From positions 1 through 64,000 of the IMG/VR virus record IMGVR_UViG_3300037606_000123: a stretch of DNA of 64,000 nucleotides. One strand, 5' to 3'. The DNA comes from a virus. The notes below the pieces were generated by a model that worked only from the letters and a program-made list of their open reading frames with translations, was not told the DNA's origin and ran no database searches. Positions 33,626 to 42,868 of the stretch are shown in pieces (within the stretch, counting starts at the first letter, position 1; every line of letters begins with the position of its first letter). Position numbers and translations under genes: made by a program.

Positions 33626-33633
33626 CAAATATA
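33626..33633 (-). promoter_or_regulatory. Promoter box upstream of the tRNA array
   Basis: Minus-strand TACTTATATTTG, with the box TATATTTG complementary to 33626-33633, 25 bases before ATG 33600. It could drive the 76-residue gene and the tRNAs behind it. Confidence 0.6.
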
Positions 33634-33681
33634 AGTATTTTTTTTTAATTATAAAAGCATTTAAAAAATAATAATAAAAAA

Positions 33682-33715
33682 AAATTGGACTCATATTTCT
33701 ATGGTCCAATTTAAT
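33682..33715. terminator. Bidirectional terminator
   Basis: AAATTGGAC (33682-33690) pairs with GTCCAATTT (33704-33712), with an inner CAT/ATG. A-runs precede and T-rich sequence follows. Confidence 0.75.
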
Positions 33716-33734
33716 TTATATTTTTTAAATAAAT

Positions 33735-33815
33735 TTAACCCATAGTTTTTTTAGTACATAATAAAATTGTGCACATGCTAATTGTAAGGGTTAATATTTT
33801 ATTTATATTTTTCAT
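33735..33815 (-). CDS. Possible 26-residue membrane peptide
   Basis: ATG 33815 encodes MKNINKILTLTISMCTILLC then TKKTMG, a positively charged start and one hydrophobic stretch, followed 20 bases later by a terminator. It resembles a small lipoprotein-like or membrane peptide; evidence is limited to shape and context. Confidence 0.4.
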   Translation of the reverse strand: MKNINKILTLTISMCTILLCTKKTMG

Positions 33816-33914
33816 AATAGTTATATGTTATATATATGTAAAAGTTTACTCTTCTTTTTAATATTATTTGAAAAATATATAATATATAATATAAATTATA
33901 AATGCATAATTATA

Positions 33915-34484
33915 ATGTCTAAATATATTTTTAATAAATTAATAAACAACAATGTTAAAATAACAAATACAGTAACTGGTGATATATCATTCTTATCACC
34001 AGATAAGAATGTTTCGTTATTAAATAAACATATAAATAATATAAATACATATATTATTGAAATTTCTACTAGTAGTGATAATAAAAAAATGTATGATAAA
34101 ATAATTATTCCATATAATGAAATAGATTTATTATCATCTGTACCGACATTTGTTGCAACAACACCCGAAGATTTTATTACTGAATTAAATACAAAATATT
34201 TTTTTGTAGTAGTTAACATTTCAATTGATTCTATTTCAGTTAATACAGGACATCTTAGAGTACCTAATATAATTAGGACTAATGGTATAGGTATTATTAA
34301 TAGTATAGTGTATGATTTTACTGTTGCTAATGTTGGAAATTTAAATGGTTTTATTCTAAATAATATTATAAAACCTGGAGAATCTCTTAGTTTCGAAGCT
34401 GGTGCTATAAATAACTATTATGCAAGTAATATTATTGTATATGATGGAACAGATACAGAATTGATAATTATATATAACAATTAA
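33915..34484 (+). CDS. Virion/fibre-region protein
   Basis: 189 residues from ATG 33915 (MSKYIFNKLINNNVKIT); the longer upstream frame is poor. Beta-rich, with a C-terminal part (GFILNNIIKPGESLSFEAGA) like small fibre or decoration proteins. It starts the plus-strand fibre operon; the next gene follows by three bases. Confidence 0.55.
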   Translation: MSKYIFNKLINNNVKITNTVTGDISFLSPDKNVSLLNKHINNINTYIIEISTSSDNKKMYDKIIIPYNEIDLLSSVPTFVATTPEDFITELNTKYFFVVVNISIDSISVNTGHLRVPNIIRTNGIGIINSIVYDFTVANVGNLNGFILNNIIKPGESLSFEAGAINNYYASNIIVYDGTDTELIIIYNN

Positions 34485-34487
34485 ATT

Positions 34488-34895
34488 ATGAGCACAAATA
34501 TATCTATAAAATTAAATAAGGGGTTTATAGCAGTTGAAAATTATGATGCATTACCATCTGTTGTTACTAATATTAATGGACATTATTGGGTTATTGCTAG
34601 TCAAGGAATAGCCTGGTTACCGTATTCAGTAGGTGGTACATATCACCCAAAAGGTATTTATTTTTCTGATGGTTTCACATGGACACATATAGATACACCG
34701 TTTCAAGCAACACAAGGAGAAGTAAATATTGGATTGAATGATGACAAATTTTTAACACCTTCAACATTCAATGAGTCTGCATTAATAAAGTCTAAAGTGA
34801 ATATAGCAACAAATCAAATTTTTTTAATTGATCAAGCTGCAATATTAATAAAAAATCAACGAATATTTGTTGATTTTTTAACAAAAATACAATAA
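34488..34895 (+). CDS. Fibre N-terminal or adaptor protein
   Basis: 135 residues. GFIAVENYDALPSVVTNING, GIYFSDGFTWTHIDTPFQAT and QGEVNIGLNDDKFLTPSTFN follow a pattern frequent in phage fibre proteins (TQxEVxxGxxDDxFVTPxT), a region that joins a fibre to the baseplate. The 3' end lies in a short direct repeat AATATTTGTTGATTTT (34860 and 34906). Confidence 0.6.
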   Translation: MSTNISIKLNKGFIAVENYDALPSVVTNINGHYWVIASQGIAWLPYSVGGTYHPKGIYFSDGFTWTHIDTPFQATQGEVNIGLNDDKFLTPSTFNESALIKSKVNIATNQIFLIDQAAILIKNQRIFVDFLTKIQ

Positions 34896-34985
34896 ATAAA
34901 TAAATAATATTTGTTGATTTTATAACATAAACGCATTAAATAAATAATATATAAATATACAAATAATAAATAAACAAATAAATAA

Positions 34986-35192
34986 ATGCCAACAATAGAA
35001 GAAGCAATTATAAATTTAACCACAGAAACAACGGCATTATTAGATGCAGTTAATATTTCAAAATTAACGATAGAGTCTAATATTGCTGCAGCTGTTTTAG
35101 TTTCAACAAATGCTGCAATCGAACCATTGTTTGTTGTATCAACTAATCTTATAAATACACAAGCATTACTTGTAACGTTTATTAGTTTATAA
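34986..35192 (+). CDS. Short fibre-like protein
   Basis: 68 residues: MPTIEEAIINLTTETTALLD, with AAVLVSTNAAIEP. Its first half resembles the start of the next gene (LTTATTLLTNAV), so both may come from one fibre-stem duplication. Ala/Thr-rich helix likely. Confidence 0.55.
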   Translation: MPTIEEAIINLTTETTALLDAVNISKLTIESNIAAAVLVSTNAAIEPLFVVSTNLINTQALLVTFISL

Positions 35193-35210
35193 AAAATAAA
35201 TAAAATAAAT

Positions 35211-35810
35211 ATGTCAACTACAGAACAATTATTAGCAGATTTAACCACAGCAACAACTTTATTAACAAATGCAGTTGCCGTACAACAAATAGCAGTAAAT
35301 GATGCAGTTTCACAATTTGCTTCTGTAATTAATAAAGTTAATACAGAATTGAATTATGTAGATAATACATCAGATGCAAACAAATCTGTTAGTAATGCAA
35401 CAACAGAAGCATTATCTTTTAAACAGAACACACTTGTGTCTGGCGTAAACATAAGTACGGTCAACGGTTTATCTATATTAGAAGGTCAACCATTAGTAAT
35501 AGAAAGAAGTGCAACATCACTCGTAAGTCTTGAATACGATAATAGAGATACTTTAAGATTAGAACCTTTGTTACCAAGCATATTAGATGATTCTGTTGTT
35601 GTTGAAGGTATTGGTTTATTAATGTTTGTGACAACACAGCTTGAACCAGATGATGATGAAACATGTTTTACGTCATTGATAGGACAATGGTTATTATCTG
35701 TTCCTGCACCAGATTTATTAGACGCTTGGGCAACCGATGAAAGACATTTTAACGATGAACTTGACGAAGATGAAGTAACAAGATTATCAACAAGTTTTGT
35801 TGGTTTATAA
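35211..35810 (+). CDS. Fibre-associated protein
   Basis: 199 residues. The N-terminus (STTEQLLADLTTATTLLTNA) is helical like the previous protein; KQNTLVSGVNISTVNGLSIL is a motif often found in fibre shafts. The acidic C-terminus (EPDDDETCFTSLIGQW, DELDEDEVTRLSTSF) is like fibre assembly partners. Codon choice is less AT-biased than neighbours. Confidence 0.55.
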   Translation: MSTTEQLLADLTTATTLLTNAVAVQQIAVNDAVSQFASVINKVNTELNYVDNTSDANKSVSNATTEALSFKQNTLVSGVNISTVNGLSILEGQPLVIERSATSLVSLEYDNRDTLRLEPLLPSILDDSVVVEGIGLLMFVTTQLEPDDDETCFTSLIGQWLLSVPAPDLLDAWATDERHFNDELDEDEVTRLSTSFVGL

Positions 35811-35833
35811 AAAAAAAATATAAAAATATAAAA

Positions 35834-37915
35834 ATGAGATTATCAACAAGAAGATTATTAACAGCAGTTAAATCGGGATTAGTCCTTGGTCCAGAATTAG
35901 AAACAAGGTTGTTAGATGCAGGTGTTAAATCTGGATTTTTAGAAGCACTTTCAATGCGTAGTGAAACTAAAAGTTTGGCTGCTAATCCGGTAGCAATAAC
36001 GGCTATTGTAGCAAGTCCGATAGCAACAGATTCAGTTTTTGGAGCAGCTAGTATAAATAATTCAACAGCTGCACAAGCAATGGCTGCTAGTCCTGTAGCA
36101 ATGCTTAATGTAACGCTTAACTTGCCAACTTTAACTAAAATTATAAACAATCAGGTGGCGTGGAATATATACTTACAAAGCCCTTATGCTGTAGATAATA
36201 TCGGTTATGCTGCTGCTGTTTTTGCTGGATTAAATTTAATAACATATCCAGATAGAACTTTTGTATTTGCAGACACTGTAGCAATGGCACAAATCATAGC
36301 TAGTACTAATGCAATTAGATCTGTTATTGAAGATGATGATTTAGTTTTAAGAACATCAGTCAATAGTATTGGTATGGAGTTAGTAGCTACAAATGCAACC
36401 GCTTTAAGTTATATAACAAATTCTCAAAGAGGTATGAGTGCTTGTGCAAACAGTGCTATAGCTATGTTTGAATTATCTTCAAAGTCATTGGCTATAGTTG
36501 CTATATCTAATAGTAAAATAGCAGTAGATACAATATATGCTAATAGTGTTGCAAGAGCTTCTTACAAAGCAAGTGCATTCTTTGTAGCAAATTTAAAAAA
36601 CACAATTGCAAACCTAGCAGGAATTAACCCATTGTCCTTTCCAACAATTGACGATATTATAAATAATAATATTGCATTAACTGCGGTTAACGCAAATGAA
36701 GGTGCATCAGAAGCATTATCTTCAAGTAGTGCTGCAATGCTAACATTAGGGACAAGTGCTAATCTTTCTATTGTAACAGGTAATACAGTTATTATGGCAG
36801 CCTTGGCAAGTAATAATACTGCAATGGTTAATATAGCTACAAGTACAAACTTTGCACTTGTGAAAGGCAATGCAGTAATAATGACTGCTCTTGCAGGTAA
36901 TTCAGCAGGCGTAACAGCGTTATCTACCCACGCTAATTTAACACTTGCCATTAATGACCCTATTGGAATGGCTAAATTATCAGCTAATTCTATATCAGTT
37001 GGAATCTTAGTAGGAGCTACTTCAACAGTTGGAGTAAGAGATATTATATTTAACTCTGAAACAGCGATGGTATCAGTGTCTAACAATACTGTATCAATCA
37101 ATGCTATTAATGCAAACGCTACAAGATGGACGGAATTTAAAGAAAGCCCTTATTATGAAGACAATGCTTTTGCAATAACTTATAATCTTGCAGGTATAAC
37201 TCTTATAATGTCAACTTTTACTCAAATGATAGCTAAAGCATCAGCTTTAACATTAGTAAATGCAAACGCAGGAGCATCAGAAGTACTAGCAACTAATTCA
37301 GATGCAATGCTTACCCTTGCTACAAGTGCAAACTTTGGTATAGTAGTTGGAAATAGTTTAATTATGACAGGATTCGTTACAAATGCAGCAGCACTTACAG
37401 CGCTTGGAGGACATTCAAATATTAATGTAGCAATAGGAAATGCTGTAGCAATTGGATTAATAGTTAATTCAGCACCAGCAATGGCAAGTTATGTTGCAAA
37501 TAATACAATCCTTGCATCACTGTTTGCTAGTTCAGTAGCTAAAACAGCTATATTTACTTCTACTGTAACAGTAGCAGCATTAGCTGCATCAGCATCAGCT
37601 GTTACATATTTGAAATCTATCCAAACATTATTATTATCATCAACTACCCCAACAGCTGGGAATTGGGTTTCATTTGGAACTGGAGTACCAGCTAAAATAT
37701 TAATGGTAACTTACAGACAACAGGGAATTGGTGCAATTGAAACACCAATTAGATTCCGTTCCCCAGAGGGTCCACAATTAAGTATGGTAGGTACAGCAGC
37801 AATTGGTGATCAGATTGGTAGAACACATATTGGTGCTTATAGTAACTTAGAATTTAATACTACTGCTATTAGTGCAATCACAGGATCAGGTATTGGTTAC
37901 ATAAGCATGCTATAA
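35834..37915 (+). CDS. Alanine-rich repetitive fibre protein
   Basis: 693 residues. The body is built of about 12-residue units such as SSSAAMLTLGTSANLSIVTG, MAALASNNTAMVNIATS and MTALAGNSAGVTALSTHA. I recall this AM-ALA-S-TAM style in phage tail proteins. A non-repetitive C-terminal domain begins near 600 (TPTAGNWVSFGTGVPAKILM; RFRSPEGPQLSMVGTAAIGD) and could bind the receptor. The DNA is clearly richer in G and C, and the antisense strand is open for 179 codons as a side effect. A palindromic terminator follows. Confidence 0.65.
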   Translation: MRLSTRRLLTAVKSGLVLGPELETRLLDAGVKSGFLEALSMRSETKSLAANPVAITAIVASPIATDSVFGAASINNSTAAQAMAASPVAMLNVTLNLPTLTKIINNQVAWNIYLQSPYAVDNIGYAAAVFAGLNLITYPDRTFVFADTVAMAQIIASTNAIRSVIEDDDLVLRTSVNSIGMELVATNATALSYITNSQRGMSACANSAIAMFELSSKSLAIVAISNSKIAVDTIYANSVARASYKASAFFVANLKNTIANLAGINPLSFPTIDDIINNNIALTAVNANEGASEALSSSSAAMLTLGTSANLSIVTGNTVIMAALASNNTAMVNIATSTNFALVKGNAVIMTALAGNSAGVTALSTHANLTLAINDPIGMAKLSANSISVGILVGATSTVGVRDIIFNSETAMVSVSNNTVSINAINANATRWTEFKESPYYEDNAFAITYNLAGITLIMSTFTQMIAKASALTLVNANAGASEVLATNSDAMLTLATSANFGIVVGNSLIMTGFVTNAAALTALGGHSNINVAIGNAVAIGLIVNSAPAMASYVANNTILASLFASSVAKTAIFTSTVTVAALAASASAVTYLKSIQTLLLSSTTPTAGNWVSFGTGVPAKILMVTYRQQGIGAIETPIRFRSPEGPQLSMVGTAAIGDQIGRTHIGAYSNLEFNTTAISAITGSGIGYISML

Positions 37916-37950
37916 TTATAATTTAAAATACAGAATTATTGATCTTTAAA

Positions 37951-37988
37951 TAAACACATCAAATAAAATATTTTATTTGATGTGTTTA
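37951..37988. terminator. Perfect 38-base palindromic terminator
   Basis: TAAACACATCAAATAAAAT is followed by its full complement, giving a 19-pair stem without obvious loop. It ends the fibre operon. Confidence 0.75.
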
Positions 37989-38098
37989 TATTTATGTACT
38001 CATAAAACAATTACAGTATTTTATTATAATTGTTAAAAAAAATATAAATAATATTTAATATATAATATTATAATAAGAAAAAATTAACTAATAACAAC

Positions 38099-38662
38099 AT
38101 GGCATTACCACATTTTAATACCGTATTATCACATAATACAAATGCTGAACCTATTTATAAAGCATTATTTGAATTAACATTTGATTTACCTCCAGTTTTA
38201 GGTCGTTCTATAACTGATGTACAATTGATGTTAGAGAATGCTCGAAATATAATGTTACCATTAACACCAGATATTGAAGTACAAGTACAACGTTTTAAAT
38301 TTAGTACAAGAGCTTATGTAACATTACCATCAGAAACACATATTGCTGATTTATCTATCAATTTTAATTTAAATGAAAATGATAGAAACGCAGTATTTGT
38401 ATGGAATATATTAAAATCATGGTACGATTTAGCATGGAATTCACAAACAGGTGAAACACATACTAAAACAGAAATGGTTGGAAATATTATAGTAAATCAC
38501 CATAATAAAAAAGGACAAGTTATTAGACGTGTTACTTATCGTAATGTACAAATTGTTGGTGTAAGTGAAATCGAATTAAATTGGGACTCTCCAACAGACA
38601 TATTAGAATGTTCTGGTAAATTTATCGCAGATTACTGGGAAGATTTATATATTGATCAATAA
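38099..38662 (+). CDS. Tail tube protein, gp19-like
   Basis: 187 residues. The order of strands and the part DLSINFNLNENDRNAVFVWN, ILKSWYDLAWN, then ECSGKFIADYWEDL fits T4 gp19-type tail tube proteins (163 residues in T4), which polymerise into the inner tube of the contractile tail. The upstream region contains ATATAAAT and TATATAAT words that may be late promoters. It is framed by two terminators, so it is probably a single-gene, highly expressed unit. Confidence 0.7.
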   Translation: MALPHFNTVLSHNTNAEPIYKALFELTFDLPPVLGRSITDVQLMLENARNIMLPLTPDIEVQVQRFKFSTRAYVTLPSETHIADLSINFNLNENDRNAVFVWNILKSWYDLAWNSQTGETHTKTEMVGNIIVNHHNKKGQVIRRVTYRNVQIVGVSEIELNWDSPTDILECSGKFIADYWEDLYIDQ

Positions 38663-38695
38663 TCAGCAATATATTTTCTTAAACAAATTTAAATA

Positions 38696-38730
38696 AAAAG
38701 GTATAATAATAAAATGTTATACCTTTTTTA
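38696..38730 (+). terminator. Terminator after the tail tube gene
   Basis: AAAAGGTATAA (38696-38706) pairs with TTATACCTTTT (38717-38727), followed by T residues. Confidence 0.8.
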
Positions 38731-38733
38731 TTT

Positions 38734-40287
38734 ATGTTAAAATTAGAAATACAAAATATATTAAATATATTTATAAATAGTGGTAAAAAAATAAGTACAA
38801 GATTGACATATGATTTTTGGATAAAAAATTATCCATTAATTTATGATGAAATGATTGAGTATAACGCTATTAATAATTTAAAATGTAGTAATCTATCAGA
38901 AATTATATATTGTGTACTACATGATATTACAGTTAAACCAAAATGTAATGTATGTGGTATAAATATAACTAATTATAAAAATTTTAATTTAGGTTATGTT
39001 AAAACATGTTCTAAGAAATGTACTAATTCAGATCCAGATAAAATAAAAAAAGCATTAAAAAAATATAAAGAAACATGTATTGAAAAGTATGGTGTTGAAA
39101 ATATTTCACAATTAGATAGTATACAGAAGAAAAAAGAAGAAACGATGTTATTTAATTATGGTGTTAAATATAACAGTCAACGTACAGAAGTAAAACATAG
39201 TATTTCTGAACATATAACAAAAGTTAATATAAATAAAAATAAGTTAATGAGATTTAATTTATTATCAGTGTTAAAAAATATTGATATTGTAAATTTATAT
39301 AATGATAAAAATAGGTATTTAACAGATTTGTCATGTTTATCATGTAATAATATTTTTAGTATATCACAACATTTAGCACAAGTTAGAAATAAATCAAATC
39401 ATATTATATGTACAATTTGTAATCCTATATTGAAATATACATCTAAAGGTGAAATTGAATTATACGAATTTATAAAACAAAATTATGCAGGTAAAATTAT
39501 AACCAATAGTAGATCTATTATTGGTCCATTAGAATTAGATATTTATTTACCTGAATTAAATTTAGCATTTGAATTTAATGGGTTATATTGGCATTCTGAA
39601 ATGGAAAAAGATAAAAAATATCATTTAAATAAAACTAAATTATGTAATGAAAAAAATATTCAATTAATACATATTTATGAGGATGATTGGTTATATAAAG
39701 AATCTATTATTAAAAGTAGGTTAAAGAATCTTTTATATAAATCAAAACGTATATATGGAAGAATATGTGAAATTCGTACAGTATCTACTATTGAGCGCAA
39801 ATTATTTTTAAATAATAATCATATACAAGGTGATTGTATATCGAAATATAATATTGGATTATATTTTAATAATGAACTAATTTCTATGATGACATTTGGA
39901 AAATCTAGATTTACAGAAAATTTAGAATTATTAAGATTTTGTAATAAATTAAATACGACAATTATTGGTGGTGCAAGTAAATTATTTAAATATTTTACAA
40001 ATAATTTTAAATATGATAATATAATATCGTATGCTGATAAAAGTTGGTCTAATGGAAATTTATATAAACAATTAGGATTTGATTATTTAAATGATACAAA
40101 TCCTAATTATTATTGGATTGTTAATGGAATTAAATCAAATCGGTTTAATTGGCAAAAACATAAATTGGTTAAAATGGGGTATGATAAAAACAAAACAGAA
40201 ATACAAATTATGCATGATTTAGGGTATTATCGTTTATATGATTCTGGTTCACAAATATGGGAATATAAAAAAGAGATTCAAATTTGA
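38734..40287 (+). CDS. Homing endonuclease, EDxHD/VSR-like
   Basis: 517 residues. A zinc-finger-like CNVCG ... CSKKC lies at about 71-98 and a second pair CLSC ... CTIC at about 200-235. The nuclease core is KGEIELYEFIK (about 240-250) and LELDIYLPELNLAFEFNGLY, WHSE (about 265-290), the pattern of the VSR-fold EDxHD family found in phage homing nucleases. The C-terminal 180 residues (IQGDCISKYNIGLYFNNELI, SMMTFGKSRF) are a DNA-binding or regulatory module often attached to it. It sits alone between terminators, ten bases after one, as expected for a selfish inserted gene. Confidence 0.75.
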   Translation: MLKLEIQNILNIFINSGKKISTRLTYDFWIKNYPLIYDEMIEYNAINNLKCSNLSEIIYCVLHDITVKPKCNVCGINITNYKNFNLGYVKTCSKKCTNSDPDKIKKALKKYKETCIEKYGVENISQLDSIQKKKEETMLFNYGVKYNSQRTEVKHSISEHITKVNINKNKLMRFNLLSVLKNIDIVNLYNDKNRYLTDLSCLSCNNIFSISQHLAQVRNKSNHIICTICNPILKYTSKGEIELYEFIKQNYAGKIITNSRSIIGPLELDIYLPELNLAFEFNGLYWHSEMEKDKKYHLNKTKLCNEKNIQLIHIYEDDWLYKESIIKSRLKNLLYKSKRIYGRICEIRTVSTIERKLFLNNNHIQGDCISKYNIGLYFNNELISMMTFGKSRFTENLELLRFCNKLNTTIIGGASKLFKYFTNNFKYDNIISYADKSWSNGNLYKQLGFDYLNDTNPNYYWIVNGIKSNRFNWQKHKLVKMGYDKNKTEIQIMHDLGYYRLYDSGSQIWEYKKEIQI

Positions 40288-40299
40288 ATCTCTTTTTTT
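40270..40299. terminator. Bidirectional terminator over the stop codon
   Basis: AAAGAGATTCAAA (40270-40282) is followed by its complement TTTGAATCTCTTT (40283-40295). It serves the nuclease gene and the converging gp51-like gene. Confidence 0.85.
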
Positions 40300-40304
40300 A
40301 TTAA

Positions 40305-40556
40305 TTATTTTTTAAATTTATTCATAAAAGAACCGGCATTAAAATTACCGATACCGGAAGATGATTGTGATTTTTTATGTTCTTCTTCTTGTTTTTTTCT
40401 TTGTGATGCTAATTCATCATTACGTTTATTTAGACGTTCAACAAATGCTTCAAATTTCCAATATGGTAATTTTTCAATAACATCTATTTGTTGATGTGTT
40501 TGCATTAGAAATTCAAATTCGTTGTCTAATATATTGCTTAAAGGCATTTGGAACAA
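40305..40556 (-). CDS. gp51-like tail/baseplate assembly protein, overlapping frame
   Basis: 83 residues. IEKLPYWKFEAFVERLNKRN followed by a charged tail is the pattern of T4 gp51-type and tail-chaperone C-terminal proteins. Its first 44 bases overlap the gp26-like gene in another frame. It may start at ATG 40556 or be made by a +1 frameshift as a fusion, as with tail assembly chaperones of many phages. Terminated by the hairpin at 40270. Confidence 0.6.
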   Translation of the reverse strand: MFQMPLSNILDNEFEFLMQTHQQIDVIEKLPYWKFEAFVERLNKRNDELASQRKKQEEEHKKSQSSSGIGNFNAGSFMNKFKK

Positions 40557-41523
40557 TGAAAAGAGCTCTTGGACCGTTGGGAAAGGAAAAGGGTACTTTC
40601 ATCTCCTTTCCGCATTTGTTGCAATTAGTTTTTACGCTATCAACACCAAATCCCATTAAATCTATTGTATCATAAATAAATTCAAAAACTTCATTATTTA
40701 TTTTTGTAAAGTTATATTCTTCTTGTTCTAATTGTTCTATACTTAAACGTTTAACACCTAAACCAGCTTTTATATAACCGATACATTGCATAAATGTTAC
40801 ATTAGGTAATTTTTTACCTTGTGATTTATTTGTTACATAGAATATATAAGTATTAATATCTTCTGTTAAACCTATTGTTGGAGGTGCTAATTTATAATCA
40901 ATATCACCACCATTAATAGTTAAAGGAAATTTATATATTCTATCAATATTATCAAAAAATTCAGCAATATCTTCATTTTCTTCTTTATAAATATAATTAG
41001 CTGGAATTAATTCTACTAATTGTTCATCATTACTATTATTACAATCACAGTTAATTACTTTTTCATTTTTTCTACCATGTTTAGCACTAATTTTAGATAT
41101 TATTATAATTAGTGTATTTCTATCACCGTCTTGTAAATCTTTATATGATCCTAATAGCCCATCAATATTTTGAAATTTAACACAAGATGATAATAATTCA
41201 TTTAATTTTAATTGAACATCATATGGGTGTTCTTCATTAATAACAGCGAAAGCTTGAATTTCTTTTGTTGTTGTTGGTCTAACAAATATGCGTGTTCCAA
41301 TTTTATAAAATTTACCATAAGGTAAATCTTCTAAAGGTATGTTTTGCCATTCATCATTTAATTCAATTTTATCAACTTTTTGTCGTGTATTATTACCAAA
41401 ACTTTCAATATTTGAATTTTCATTAATATGTGTTGTTTGTCTTTCTGTATTAGAAATAAAATCCATTAAATGATCTTCTTTATTTTTGTCTTCATTATTT
41501 TTGTTTTCTATATTATCTGACAT
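40513..41523 (-). CDS. gp26-like baseplate hub/tail chaperone protein
   Basis: 336 residues. The first 55 residues are acidic and disordered; then WQNIPLEDLPYGKFYKIGTR and IFVRPTTTKEIQAFA begin a conserved domain. A zinc site is likely from CDCNN (about 155) or CNKCGKEMKV (about 305). T4-like phages carry such a gene before gp51. T4 gp26 is shorter (208 residues), so the assignment is tentative. Upstream lies TATATAAATTATAATA, a candidate late promoter. Confidence 0.6.
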   Translation of the reverse strand: MSDNIENKNNEDKNKEDHLMDFISNTERQTTHINENSNIESFGNNTRQKVDKIELNDEWQNIPLEDLPYGKFYKIGTRIFVRPTTTKEIQAFAVINEEHPYDVQLKLNELLSSCVKFQNIDGLLGSYKDLQDGDRNTLIIIISKISAKHGRKNEKVINCDCNNSNDEQLVELIPANYIYKEENEDIAEFFDNIDRIYKFPLTINGGDIDYKLAPPTIGLTEDINTYIFYVTNKSQGKKLPNVTFMQCIGYIKAGLGVKRLSIEQLEQEEYNFTKINNEVFEFIYDTIDLMGFGVDSVKTNCNKCGKEMKVPFSFPNGPRALFIVPNAFKQYIRQRI

Positions 41524-41597
41524 GCTTTATTAATATTTTTTTATTATAATTTATATATTTTATAAATGTCTTTACCTATTTTTAATTAGATAATAAA

Positions 41598-41680
41598 AAA
41601 AAACCACAGAGTAGCGAATTCTGTGGTTTCTATAGCCGAAACTATACCCGGTCCTAATCGTGAGACATACGCCTCGGGTT
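41598..41680 (-). ncRNA. Candidate small structured RNA with terminator
   Basis: On the minus strand: ACCCG/CGGGT (41646-41679), TATAG/CTATA with loop TTTCGG region (41631-41646), then AAACCACAGA/TCTGTGGTTT (41601-41629) followed by nine T. The segment is much richer in G and C than its surroundings. It may be a 3'-UTR structure of the 41696 gene or a separate RNA. Confidence 0.5.
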
Positions 41681-41695
41681 CTTAAAATAATATAA

Positions 41696-42514
41696 TTATA
41701 TTATTTTTATATCTATTTTATTTGTAATAAAAGGATTTAATTTATTTGTTGTAACTAAATTCAAATATAATTCAGGTTTATAAATACTAACATATTCTTC
41801 AATTTTTTGTTTTAACCATGGTATAGTATTGATTAAATATTTTTGTAACCATATATTTATATTTTTACATTCTTCAATATTTGCATCTTCATCATCATAA
41901 AAATTAGAAACTTTATATTTATCTAATATTATTGGTTCAAATTTACTATCTTCTATTTTATATCCGATAATATTTTGTAATATACAATTCATTTTTTTTT
42001 CACTTGTTGTGCCTACAGAATTGATTACCGTAGGATCATTAACAAAAATAAAATCGGTTAATTTAATATTATGTTTATCAAGATTATCTTTCAATTTATT
42101 TAATATTTTTTTGTGTGCTTTTTTATTACCTCTTGCAGTTAAAATATTAATAATATCTTTTGTTCCGGATAAATGTATAATATTATTAATATAAACAAAT
42201 AAATTTTCTGTTTGTTTATCAATTAAATCGTTATCATTATATTCTCTTAATGATAATCCAATATCAATCATTTCAATACTTTTAATTCTTTGTATTTTTA
42301 CAAACAATTCATTTGGTAACCATCCACTAAAACCGTTATATGTAAAATAATGATTATCATTTTTGTAATTACCACTTAATATTAAATATCCATCATTAGG
42401 TTTAATACGTAATATTGGTTTACTTGGATTTTTTTTATCAACAATCCACCATTTACTATTTGTATTCCATAATGTATAATCAGCATCAAACCAATGTATT
42501 ATTTCATTTTTCAT
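41696..42514 (-). CDS. HAD-like phage protein
   Basis: 272 residues. HWFDADYTLWNTNSKWWIVD contains the DxDxT motif of HAD phosphohydrolases; INILTARGNKK fits motif II (Thr-Ala-Arg) and SNFYDDEDANI fits the acidic motif. I recall proteins of this layout in T4-like phages without a proven role. The next gene upstream overlaps it by four bases. Its transcript runs into the structured RNA at 41598. Confidence 0.65.
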   Translation of the reverse strand: MKNEIIHWFDADYTLWNTNSKWWIVDKKNPSKPILRIKPNDGYLILSGNYKNDNHYFTYNGFSGWLPNELFVKIQRIKSIEMIDIGLSLREYNDNDLIDKQTENLFVYINNIIHLSGTKDIINILTARGNKKAHKKILNKLKDNLDKHNIKLTDFIFVNDPTVINSVGTTSEKKMNCILQNIIGYKIEDSKFEPIILDKYKVSNFYDDEDANIEECKNINIWLQKYLINTIPWLKQKIEEYVSIYKPELYLNLVTTNKLNPFITNKIDIKII

Positions 42515-42855
42515 ATTTTTTCAATTGGAAAATCACCTTTTATTTTTATACCTTTAAATGTTCCATCTTTAAACACACCATTATTCCATGTACCTTTAAA
42601 TGTTCCGTTTAAAAATATACCACCATTCCAAATACCAGATCTAAAATCACCAGTTTCAAATATACCCCATTCCCATACACCCCAATAAAAAACACCAGAT
42701 TTCCAATGTAATAAATTGTTTTTTATTTCAATACATACATCATCTAATTCACATGTTAATAACCAATTAAAATTAGATGTATATAAATACTGTTCTATTA
42801 ATTTAGAAGATGTTAAATGTAAACTTTCCGTTTTAAGTTCTAAAAATCTTTGCAT
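42511..42855 (-). CDS. Protein with GxFxxGxW repeats
   Basis: 114 residues. From about residue 50: FYWGVWEWGIFETGDFRSGI, WNGGIFLNGTFKGTW, NNGVFKDGTFKG: units of 5-10 residues rich in Trp, Gly and Phe, similar to MORN- or pentapeptide-like repeats in phages. They form beta ladders that bind partners; no specific role is known. Overlaps the next gene by four bases. Confidence 0.6.
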   Translation of the reverse strand: MQRFLELKTESLHLTSSKLIEQYLYTSNFNWLLTCELDDVCIEIKNNLLHWKSGVFYWGVWEWGIFETGDFRSGIWNGGIFLNGTFKGTWNNGVFKDGTFKGIKIKGDFPIEKI

Positions 42856-42868
42856 ATTAAATTATATA

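Noticed and set aside
36562-37101. 179-codon antisense frame in the alanine-rich fibre gene
   Set aside because: It is a by-product of the GCx-rich repeats on the coding strand and has no start context.
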